Positions 12,359 through 22,960 of a stretch of DNA of 64,000 bases are shown here, one piece after another. Each line of letters opens with the position of its first letter. The stretch's first letter is position 1. Below the pieces are notes generated by a model. It worked only from the letters and a program-made list of their open reading frames with translations. It searched no databases and was not told where the DNA came from. A program made the position numbers and the translations under genes. This stretch comes from Himantopus leucocephalus (Eukaryota > Chordata > Aves > Charadriiformes > Recurvirostridae). The stretch lies in NCBI GenBank assembly GCA_003993805.1, contig RSEF01000003.1, positions 64,240,635-64,304,634 on the forward strand. Reading direction: 5' to 3'.

Positions 12359-14264
12359 TAACACAGGAACATATGGTTTCCTGGATGATCTGTGACACTT
12401 GGGGGTATTTGGGAAAACAGATGGATTTCACGAGCTTTGTGAAAATGTCACTGACTTCTCACCAGTTGGAAAGAAGCAACCGATTGCTCGTCACCCCCCC
12501 GGCACTGCCGGCCCTGCAGTATGGGGCAGACCTGCTGAAAGCTCCCTTTCTGGCTCATGGGAAATTCAGCCATTTCAAAATTTTCCTTTTGGCTTGAATC
12601 AGAAACTTAATTTCCTGTGAAATGGAATGTAAGGAACATTAATTTTAGAGCCACTAAAACTCTTATTTCAGCTGTATCATTTTGATTATTTACATAAAAT
12701 ATGAACACAAATGAATTCATTCAAGCTTTAAATGACTTCTATTTCCAAAACCTGCCAACTAACATTAGAAATGGTGAACATCACACCTACCTTGTTGGAA
12801 GGAATTACTTTAACTTCTGATTTTTGTATGTGTGTGTTAAGCCACGCATTCTTCTTGAATATTTTGATTCAATCACAGTTTCCAAAGGAAGACTTTCTCT
12901 TAAAATTTCTAGATGGCTTTGCTAGGGAATACAAGAAGGCAAAGAAATACCTATTGGAGCTGAGGGGAAGAAGTAAGATCTGCCCGTGAAGACTCAACCA
13001 CAATAAACCAAAAAAATCACTAGTTATTGCAGGTGTTTGAGAGCCTTTTGGCAGTAACTAAGATGCACACATTCTGTAAAGGCAAATTGCCAACGTGCAT
13101 GGCAGCTGAACTGGCAGAGCCCAGGTTGCTCTTTCTCGGGGAAATCACTGAAAAGGTTGCTGTGAGACTGAAACTTTTTTAGAAAATCAATGTTTCTCTA
13201 ATTACGGTGGAAAGATGAGGTGGCGGTTCGGTCTGGGCTCAGTAAGGACAGAGCCTTCCGGCACAGACCAGCAGGTCGGACGCAGACTCTTGTTCCTCCC
13301 TGAGCCAGGGTCGAAACTGGCCCCACAGAGCTGGATACTCCCACAGGTGTCCCCTGGCCCGGGAGACGTGTTGGTAAGCTGGGTCCACTGCTCAGGAGAC
13401 ACGTTTTGAATGGAAAAAGGGCTTTAGTTTCCTGGGCTATCAAGCTAAAAGGCTTCCTGAAAAATGTATTAATTTTATTAAATTTAAATTCTAAATGAGC
13501 ATTCAGGTCTCATCTTTCTCCTGGGTGTTCTGCTACAACACAAAAAAAATCCTTTATTCTCCTGTTCAACCTAAATTCAATAAAGGCTATTAGATCAGGT
13601 AGTTTGATATCTTTATTATTACTGGCAATTTCATTTCCTTCCATGTCCTCTGTAGAATCCAGTAAATTGATTGTTTAAGGCTTGTTTTCCCAAAAAGCAT
13701 TTAGCCTTGGTTTGAAAACATGAGGAGATGGAGAATCATCTGTCCCTTTCAATGGCTTCTTCCTGATGTGAAACGCTCGCCTCGTGTCTGGTTTAAAGCT
13801 TGCCACGCTTCTGCTTCCAGCCGCTTGTTCTGCTTGCCCCCTCTTGGGTCAGGGAGACTTTGGGGACCTGGTGGTTTTTCCCTATGAAAGTACTCATGCC
13901 TTGCAATGTCACTTCTCAATCTCTTTCCTATTAAAATACACACACTGGTCTTTCATTTCCTCATAGTAGGATTTTTTTTTTGCCCATCCTTGAAACATCC
14001 TTGCAGGTTTTCTGTGTGTTCTTTAATTTTCAAAGATACCTTTTGAAATGTGGACATACCAAAGGCTGCAATCTCGTAATCATGTCACCCGTGACATTTT
14101 TAAAGGTAAAATCATGTCTTTATTCCCACTTGCTACTCTGCTGTTCACTCATCAGAAGGGCTTATTAGCCGTGATTGCTCGAGAGTTGGGAGGCACTGGC
14201 TGCATCGCACACCTGCTCTGGGTCTCAGTCCTCTGCAGGATTGTGGTTTCCCAGGACAATCTTT

Positions 14265-14293
14265 AACAAGATTAACAACCTGTTAATCTTGTT
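14265..14293. repeat. Perfect 12-bp hairpin
   Basis: Arms AACAAGATTAAC (14265-14276) and GTTAATCTTGTT (14282-14293) are exact complements around a 5-nt loop, AACCT. Each arm carries an HNF1-like half-site (GTTAAT or its complement). No repeat family is recognised. Confidence 0.75.
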
Positions 14294-15334
14294 TCTAAAT
14301 GTAAAACTTTGCTTTGGAAACGTTGCAATGCTTTTTCTTTTAATAAACCCAGCCTCTCAAATGAGCCACATCACACAGCCTCACTGCTGTGTGCTCCTTG
14401 TTACTTAGCATCAAGCCTTTGATCATCCGCACTTTTTAGGAGTGGTGATTTTATATCAATTTCTCCTTTGGCTTTTTTCCTCTCCTACTTTGCCTATTTT
14501 CTACTTTGTTGCTTTTCTAGTACAAGCATTTGTGTCTTCACATGGTAAATTGGTTCCAGTTATTGACCCGGCTGAAAAGCTGCATAAACTCTTTCTGGGC
14601 TTTGAGGGGAAAGGTATTAAGTAGATTATTTTTAAACCGGATCTGTTTTCTGATTAAGTTTATTGTGTGGGCATCCACAGGGGGATGCGGCACAGCCTGT
14701 AAGTTGTACAGAGGTGGTGATGAGCAGCCCTTTAGGAAGGAGCCCCTTCCCCAAAGTGAGGCAGCAGATGGAAAAGGCTTTGCTGCCAAATGCTTAACGA
14801 TTGCCTCACCAGGAGCACTGTGTGCAGCGACTCCCCCGTGGATATGACTTTTAAGATCCCTGCAGCAATTCCTAGTTTGTCACTCATGTGCTTTATTGGT
14901 ATAGTAAAGTGATTACTTTTTGATGAGCACATTATGTGTTACTAATTCAAGTGCCTTAGGATATCGAAGTGTATTGAAGCTCTGGTTGCCTTTATCAAAC
15001 AAACTTGTAATCTCATTAACAAGGTACCAGCTCTTTTGCATAAACCATGGTAAGTAGCTTATTTATATTCCAATTCTCTATCTGTCTGAACAATCTTTGC
15101 ATTCTTCCTGCCTTGCATTTATTTTTCTTACCTATAACTAGGCCAGATCATTTGAGCGTTGGCATAAATACAATGGGTTTCTAGTCTCCTGGATATTATG
15201 CTTAAGATTTATGAAAAATTAGCATCAGTGAAATAAAAACCTGCTTGGCCAACTTCTAGCACCCTTCCAAGCTTCTTGATTTTCAGAGAGTTTCTGTTCA
15301 GTACAATTTATTTAAATTTCTGCTTTGTTATTAA

Positions 15335-15350
15335 TCACCTGTACAGGTGA
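15335..15350. promoter_or_regulatory. 16-bp palindrome with paired CACCTG E-boxes
   Basis: TCACCTGTACAGGTGA is a perfect palindrome formed by two abutting, opposed CACCTG motifs. A further ACCTGTGCAG follows near 15361. CACCTG is bound by ZEB/SNAI zinc fingers and by some bHLH factors. Regulatory use is inferred only. Confidence 0.35.
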
Positions 15351-16890
15351 ATATTAATCTACCTGTGCAGAAGCATCTGGCAGTGGTACCAGTGGATGAG
15401 TCTTCTTTCTGAGTACAAACAAAATATTTATTGAACAGTAATACTTCCTATACATTATTACTTAAACCAGCTAGATACGGGCTGCTGTGAAGAGATCTCT
15501 TGCTTCCAGTAGAGTTTTAAAAGAACGAGAAAAAAAAAAAAATCCAGTTGTTCCTAGTCCTTTGACTGCAGCTTTTTCCATGGTGAAATGAGCTGATAGT
15601 GTCCGTTTCCTGTATTCATGGCTTCAGATGTGTTGCTTGCAATTCTATTCTTTTTTTTTTTTCTGCCTATTTCCCCAAGAAAGTAAGCGTATGGAATAAC
15701 ACTGTTTGACCTCCCTAATAACTCTTATCCAACTTCAGAGAAAGTTAAGAGGCATAAAAAAACTCAAAGCATGTTACTTACCAGTACTGTGAGAATTAGT
15801 GGCTCAGCAGAAGAAAAACTTAGGGCTCAACCAGAGGGGAAGGAGCGTAGAGCTCAGCTCCTGCATGTTCAGTTTGGGAGCAGAACACCAGCCACTGCCT
15901 CTATACCTGCCGGCCACACTACGCCAGCATGTATAGCCACTCGCCCCATAACGGTATCACAAGGGACACGGGTCCAACAGTGGAGTTCTTACAATGACAA
16001 GGGGTCTACTAGCAAAGGGTGCAAGCTCATAGAAAACTGTGCTTTTCTACTTCTTCTGCTTGTGGGCAAAGATTATGTCTAGCTGCTGCCTTTCCCGTTT
16101 AGCCAACAGGGAATTTCATTCAAAGTCTTGCTTGTCCTTGACTGGAAATATGACCCTACAGAGAGTCAGTAAATGTTTCTTTAACAGTTCTTATTTGTAT
16201 TTCTGTTAAGTATAAATTTATTAAGTATGCTGGATGTTTTATTAATAAATAATTATTCTTTTCCGTGAAGAAATTTTGCTAAAAATTTTGGAAATAGGTA
16301 AATTTCTAATACCCATTTTAGTGCGTGTTCGTAGTTTCTTGTTAGAGTTGCCCGCTGTTCACCTGTATCTAATAAGACCAGTTTGAAATGACTTCTCTGT
16401 AAACAGCTGCCATCCCAGTGCAGGGATTATTTCACCTGTAACTGTCAGAACCCAGTCCTACAGGGTCCCTCTCTTCTGTTAGAAGATCATAGGTCTTTAG
16501 AAGCCATATGATGAATGCTCCCTGCGTGAGACTTCAAGCAGCAGTGTATTAGATGGAAGGGTATCTTTATCTTTTTAAATAAACTCTGCAAAACAAACCC
16601 AACCTATTTCCATCCCATCTCTTGGACGGCTCACAGCTGCCTCCCGGTGTGCTTTTCTCCTTGATTAGTAAAGGGGAAATCAATGTAACATTTAGACAGT
16701 GTAGATAAGTGAACGGTGAAAAACCATGCTGCTTCTGATATCCCAGAAAGGCAGAGCAAGGTTGAACTGGGAATAGCTGTGCGGTGGCAGCACAGTGCTG
16801 TCTTTCTGTCCTACCCATAACCCACAGCCCCGGCTACGATGGCAGTTTGCTGTATTAGCATTTGCTCACTGACAGGTCATTTTTCACCTA

Positions 16891-16920
16891 GCAACAAACA
16901 AAGCAACAAACAAAGCAACA
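16891..16920. repeat. 12-bp tandem repeat, 2.5 copies
   Basis: GCAACAAACAAA is repeated exactly at 16891-16902 and 16903-16914, followed by GCAACA. Confidence 0.85.
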
Positions 16921-17044
16921 AGATGTGCTTCTAGAAAGTGGGACAGATTCAACATTCTTCTGGTGCCCCAATTTGTAACTGATCCTGAAACTGCTATGTA
17001 AAGGTCCAGAGAAGTGATCAGAGCAATTGTAAAAACTAAGCTGA

Positions 17045-17082
17045 TTTTTTTTTTTTTTTTTTTAGCTNTTTTTTTTTTTTTT
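17045..17082. repeat. Duplicated poly(T)-AGCT tract with one N
   Basis: Two T runs, each followed by AGCT, stand next to each other with an ambiguous base at 17068 at the start of the second run. The layout (T-run, TAGCT, N, T-run, TAGCTGG) looks like one locus represented twice through homopolymer misassembly. Confidence 0.7.
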
Positions 17083-19549
17083 AGCTGGCCCAATTCCAAA
17101 TGCGTTACGCCGTTTATTGCCTCTTGGTTAGTTAATATTTCTTGACATTACTTCGCAACGTCACTGCTACCCTAGTGTTGCTGCCCTACCATACCTCGGA
17201 CAGTTTTGAGTCACCATAGAGCTGTAGCGCAATGCACATTTTCTCTTCCCACTTCCCCACAGTAAAAGAGGATGGAGAGCAGGCTACGGGGGCAAGATTT
17301 GCAGCTGTGCCCTGCTAGCTCAGGAGGCTGAACTGGGTATGCCCCAGCCATCTCCTGTGCCTCTCCTCAGGCAGCCGGACCCCAGCCCCAGCTGATCCCA
17401 CACGGGGCTGAGCTGGTACAGGGTCACCGGGATGGGGCAGCCACGGCAGGGATGGCAAGGAAGGCTGCTCAGTGCCACAGGTTGGTTTTTAGCCCTTGGG
17501 AACAAGCTACACTGGGTGGTACTAATGCAAAAGCCGCATTTTATTCCGTGGCTAAATGAGCACAGGAATGTAGCTGTGTTAGATTTGAGGCACGGCTCTG
17601 CAAAGTAAAAAAAGTGGCATCTTCCAAATCAGAGTGCTTTTTAAGACACGTTAGCTTATTTGTGCTTACCTGTGTGGCATAAAAGTGACTTTAGCCATGA
17701 TGCCTCAGCTGCTTTTCAGGATGGCTGAGGATTTTGCAGTATCTCAGTTTCAAGGTCCTTATTAGACATACTCGAAAAAAAGCCCAGGTTCTCATTGAGT
17801 TGACAGAGTTGCAGAAAACTCACGATCCACATTAAAAGTGTCTGTGTCGCTGTTGCCAGTAACCTAAGTCTTTTAAAGTTACTCATTAAAGGTCTGGTAG
17901 ACATTTTATGTAGGCTTTCCCCGTAAGATTCGCTCATAGCAAGCTGAACTGTGACCCCCCCTCCCCGATTGCACGGACTGCCTGCCTGGAGAAAGGGGGC
18001 TCCTCGCTGCAGCCAGATGCTGGGGGGGATGAGCTGCTGGTCAAACTGGGGTGAGCTACGGTTTCATCAGAAAATTATTGGGCTAAGGCCTAATGTAACC
18101 TTGGGTGAAAATAATTTACAGTGAAATGAACAGTACAGTAAGTCAGTAAGTAACGCTGGAGAGGTGCGTGCGCGTGCACAGCCACCTCCTCTGTCTGACT
18201 GTCTGTAAGGAAATAAAATCTCTGCGTGAGAGAAATTTTCAGCTTATCCGCTACTGCTAGCGAAAGCTATGGTTAGTTTAACGCTTTTTGTCAGTTATCT
18301 AGTACTTGATTAATGTGACATGAAATAAAATGGCATGAGCACATATCATTCTCTGTTATGTATTCCTGGCGAATGCTAATTAATTTGTCATTCCACTTTC
18401 CATGCTGTACATTTACACAGTAATGAGTTGTAGCCATCTGCTGGCATGAAATGATCTTTTTTTTTTTCTCTCCCCAGAAAGGAGAAAGGCAGACAGCACT
18501 TCATGTTTTCCCTTATACTGTAACATATCCAGAAAACCTTATGCTTAACCCTGACACTGGCATCAACAAATGCTGTTGTACACATGCAACTCTGTAAGAC
18601 CAAGGAAAGATTTTTTTTAACCCTACATTGCTTGATGATTTAAAATAGTTATTGTGAATGTTTGGCCTTGGGGAGCTTCACGTAGTGTTTTAAAAGAGCA
18701 ACATCTGCATTTTTTCCCTGAATGAGGAATGCATTCTAAGGTCTTTTACTCATTAGAGTGATAAGGTAAATATACTCCATCCTCGTCAGAAAACTGCCTT
18801 ATAGGCAGCAGCTTGTCTAGCATGAATGTTAAACCACATAGAGTTCTGGCAGTAGGATAAAGGAGCTGCGAACTGACAAAATAGAAAGAAGGGGAAATAA
18901 TTAAGACAAATGTTGCCCATTTGAAAAGGGTACGGCTGCTTTGAGGATCTGTTGCCCCAGTTTGCTGACTTGTCAGATTGTGGGTCCAATTTATATGGAA
19001 AATGCTGATAGGTCCTGTAAGACCTGATCAATATAATAACAAATATATCTGTAATGGGGCAAGACTATTTAGCTGACTTGTAGAGGTACTTCAAGACATT
19101 GATTGAATAGTTGATCCTGAAGAATGAGAGTGAGGGGAAATGAGACCTCTTTTTGTTTAAATTGCAATAAAAGGCTTAATGACTCAGAACCAGGGGACAG
19201 TGAGGACATAGTTTTCTTATCTTGTAAAATCTGAAGCTCATAATTGCTATTTTTCCCTCTCTTTTAGATGTTAATTTTAGATTGGAACTAAGCAATAACG
19301 TAATGCTGACATGAGCATTCAATTGTGATAAAATGGTAAGGCATTTTGGGTTGACCAGAAAACTATGGAGCTTCAGACCCTATTGTAAAAACCTTCTGTT
19401 GAATTGCAATTGGCTTTGGCAAATTGACATTTTCCATAAAATAATGTTTTGATTAAAAAACTGTAGTCCACCCCTACTTTGGTCCTTCTTCATTCCCTTC
19501 GTGACCTCTTACTGTTGTCAATCCAGATGCTCAGAGACACTGACTTGCA

Positions 19550-20120
19550 GGTCAAGCGAAAACCACAAAACTGTTCTTACGATGTTTGCTTGGCCATTTC
19601 AGAAGTTTGTGAGAGAATATGTCCCTTTGCAGAAGCCACACTGACTCTTCCAAATCAGGAATGTATTTATCCAGGAACTGAGTAATCCTGTCCTCTTATT
19701 CCTTTATTAGTGATTCTACTAATTTGCCTAACACAGACATCAGCTTTACCAGTTCTTTTACCCTGGAGTTCCCAAGGTCTCTCTTAAAACTCAGTGCCTT
19801 TTTTGCACCACCAAGCCCTGGGATACCAAGGCAGCTACGCACCACTGTTAGTACCTCACCTATTTCATCCTTGTTTTCTCTTAGAACTTCTCAGGAAATA
19901 ATGGGGATGTGTTAGTGTTCATTTTCACAACTTGCTCAGTAACTTCTTCTACAGCCACTTAAAATTTCAGATATGTGCTGCCCCCTTATTTTCTACCAAG
20001 GAGTTCCAACACTGGAGTCTCCCCAGTTTCTTCCAGAGTGGGTAGTTACAAAAGGAATTCATTTAGCTTCCCTGCAGTCACTTGGCCAGGGTCTGCCCTC
20101 GTAGAGATGTCTGATCTGTA
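19550..20120 (-). mobile_element. Old CR1-clade LINE fragment, N-terminal RT region
   Basis: On the minus strand this decayed fragment corresponds to the early reverse-transcriptase region of a CR1/L3-type LINE ORF2. Recognisable pieces are the GKL(V/M)E-like segment (minus strand of about 19730-19760), the block before the conserved Q-x-GF motif (minus strand of about 19630-19660) and, further 5', the sequence around GAATTCATTTAGCTTCCCTG (about 20057-20076). Frameshifts and stops break the frame, so it is non-functional. The exact subfamily is not certain; an L2-type element is the alternative. Confidence 0.65.
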
Positions 20121-21010
20121 TTAAAAAGTACATTAAGTACTTTGACTCCTCGGAGGAATAGAAGTCACAAATGTCAAGAAGATCAAACAAAAAGGATGGG
20201 CAGGAAGAGCTGCAGATACATTTAATGTACTAAATACATGGAGGACTCTAACTCGCAGTGTGCTATCAAGCAAACTTCAGTTCATGTGGATTGAAAACGG
20301 TATGAATGCAGAGTAGCACTCTGGCTACTTGGTGGTTACGTGCCCCCCAGGCAGATTTTTTACTTGCCCTGTCAACATGTGGTGGCTAATCACTCTCCTG
20401 GTGAGCAAATGTCTGGGTAGTAATCAGAGAGTAGCCGTGAATTCACAGCCTGCTCTACCTGGTGACATATTTTTGTGTATGTGTGTATGCATGCATGGAT
20501 CTGAAGACTATGATTTATCAAACTTGAGTGTCTGGGCAGTTTTATTGTTTACAAAAACAGAAACAACATGGCATCTGCAGAGTTACAATCATCTAGAGTT
20601 ATTGTTGCAGCATGCTGCTTTTCTGGTAGATTGAAAGGCTAGAGAGAAATTAGCAAAAATACACATTTTTAAGTTTTCTGATTAATTTTCTTCCCCCATC
20701 ACCTATATAGATGTCTCTCCCACACACTGTTTCTTCCATTCGTGCTGTTTTTATCTTGGTAGCATTATCGTTTTCACTTATAGTTAGTCGTGTGACAGCA
20801 ACCTGCTGATTTTTCAATGGCTTCCAACAGCATTTATTATCTAGCACTCTTCTTCAATCAGTGGATCGCAGAAGCACAGTGCACTCAGGGATACTCAGAT
20901 AATGGGTTACAATCAACAACATTACAGAAATGTGTTCTCCTATCTTTCTGTAGTGCTTATTTGTGCATTTGGCAGAGAGTCATAATACCAACATTTGAAG
21001 TTGTAATAGG
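20121..21010. other. Intergenic stretch, nothing recognised
   Basis: No gene or repeat family is recognised. The 101-codon plus-strand frame at 20329-20634 has no protein features beyond chance. Confidence 0.5.
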
Positions 21011-21150
21011 GCTTTCTATCTAAGGGTCCCCAAGTGCTGCACAAAGCACTGATAGATTTGCTCTCTTAGATATGCTGGGGACTTCAGTGCCTCCTGGGAA
21101 TGATGGGTTTAGTGATTCCTATTTTACAGCCACAGAACTAGGATTTTACC
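21011..21150 (-). mobile_element. MIR-like (amniote SINE) remnant
   Basis: The order of words matches the complement of an ancient amniote MIR-type SINE: CTAAGGGTCCCCAAGTGCT, then GCACAAAGCACTGATAGATTTG, then CTCCTGGGAATGATGGG, then CTATTTTACAGCCACAGAACT. The last resembles the 'cattttacagatgaggaaact' segment of MIR elements. The copy is heavily diverged. Confidence 0.5.
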
Positions 21151-22519
21151 TTGTCTTAACAAATTTATAGGAAGAAAACAGCTTCTTTGTCTTCTAAGCA
21201 TTTCCTGAGGTTCCCCTGATGGAGGCCGCACAGGACACCTGTAGCTGGCAGATTTCCCTGGAGCTGGTTGGAGGCAGAGATGAAATCTCATTTAATAAGA
21301 ATGGCAGAGTATCTTAGTGTCTCTTTATTTGGTCATACCCAAAGAACTAAGAAACCTGTCCCATGTCCCAAATCGGTGTGGAAAAGATGGGATGGCACAT
21401 TGACAGAACGTAACAGGGGCTTCGTCTGGGGTCTGAACACAAGCGAAGGCAGTGGCTGTAGTTTAATGCGTCGGTCTGTCTGAGGTAGAAACAAAAGCAG
21501 AAGACAGGAGACAATCCAGGGAGATGGAATAGAAGAAGTCTCGGTGGTTCAGGCCTGAGAGAAATTCTGTGAATGGCAGCGTTGGCTGTTAAAAAGTTGG
21601 AAAAGCAATGAAATGTCCTCCTATTGTTTGATAACTAAAGAGAGTTATGTTTCTCAGAAAGAAATAGACACTCCTCTCCCTAATTCACCTCCCTAAATAA
21701 TAGTGTAGGTTGGATGTGTTCACTACCAGCTGAAGTAGAAAGGAGGCAAAAGAATGGCTCCTGTAGCGACCTGTGGTAAAAGAGGGTGAGGAGCACATAT
21801 TCTGCTTCCATTAAGCTCTTGGCTTGCTGGAAGTAAGAAAACTAAGTTTAAACAGTAGCAGCCAAAATTACAAGGAGTGAATTGTGAAAGTAAATCTTAA
21901 ATCCTCAGCTTACTGCTGAGACCCTACAAGAAGTAAGTGGCCTGGATACTGAGGAACTTCTAGAGAGCCTTGAACTGTCTGGGAAGTAAGTCATGGAGCA
22001 ACAAAAGAGGGCGACTTTGTCTTCAGAAAAGGAGGTCTTGAAGGCTCAGAAAGAGGATATATCTTGGTAACTGGGGTTATTCCATGCAAAATGGAAGAAA
22101 GACAGCATCTTCAAGAAGAGGTCAAGTAAGATACAGCCTAAGGAAGTGGTGGGAGTCTTACAGAAAGCCAGACTTGTATAAATTCCAGGAAGGAGTCTTG
22201 CGGGGATTGATAGGTTTCCCTATGACCCTTGAAGAAAAAGCTCCTCTAGAAGAGTTCCTATGGAGAAGAACAATTGGAGAATTGTTGTCTGGGGGAGAAC
22301 TCATAGCATTGAGCCTACAGAATGTGATGGAGAGGAAATAACAGGTGGAAAGGGTGGAAGAAGAGCCAAGGGAAACCAATGCACCCATAACTGAGGGAAG
22401 GAAAGGTGTTGCTGGTGACTTTCAGTAGATTCTTTTTTTGCAGCAGTATCTCTTCCTTTCCCTTTCAGTTTTTGAGCCACAAAACCCCCCAATGCTGGAG
22501 CATAGCTTGACTATTCCCC
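21151..22519. other. Intergenic stretch, nothing recognised
   Basis: Purine-rich on the plus strand over about 21480-22400, with no repeat family or domain recognised. Open frames up to 85 codons (22084-22341) look like chance. Confidence 0.45.
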
Positions 22520-22960
22520 ATTTTGTACGTGTGCCTTTGAGTTTTGCTTCTAGCATGGTCCTTTGAACTTTGAATTTTATCATTTTCAGACAATTCCTCC
22601 AATTGTTCAAAATAATTTTAAATGTTAATCTTCTCATCTTGGCATCACCTACATGCTAACCCATCACCCAAGTCATTGATAAAGATACGAAATGGATTGG
22701 TCTTGGGACAGACTATGTGACCTTACTTGAAGGACCTTCTCATTTGAGGCAGATAGGCTGACATGTTAATGTGCATCTACCTTATAAGCTTTCTTTCAAG
22801 CTCTTTTCTGAGAACAGAAATGGGACTGTATCAAAGACTTACTAACATCAAGACATGCTGCATCAGTAGTTTCTTCCTCTACATGAGACTAGTCATCTTT
22901 TCAGAGAAAGAGATGAAAAGATTTCTTACAGTTTGTTCCTGACAAATAGAGTGCCGTTGA
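22520..22960 (-). mobile_element. Old CR1-clade LINE fragment, later RT region
   Basis: The plus strand shows the complement of a decayed ORF2 reverse-transcriptase segment. AAGTCATTGATAAAGATACG corresponds to the region encoding 'INDLD'-type residues near the catalytic YADD/FADD box. ATCAAAGACTTACTAACATC corresponds to the complement of the 'DFSKAFDT' block. The copy is broken by stops and indels. It encodes a later part of RT than the fragment at 19.55-20.12 kb, yet lies 5' of it on the minus strand, so the two are probably separate insertions. Confidence 0.55.

Larger units (their letters stand above)
9871..19549. other. Intergenic desert, part 1
   Basis: No protein-coding gene or recognised transposable element was found in these 9.7 kb. 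Items listed separately are a GC-rich block with the longest open frame of the window (11840-12358), a hairpin at 14265-14293, a paired E-box palindrome at 15335-15350, a 12-bp tandem repeat at 16891-16920 and a poly(T) pair with an N at 17045-17082. Frames at 13198-13443, 14530-14847 and 15771-16082 show no recognisable protein features. Confidence 0.5.

Noticed and set aside
15771..16082. 103-codon plus-strand open frame
   Set aside because: No recognisable protein features; length is within chance expectation for this amount of sequence.
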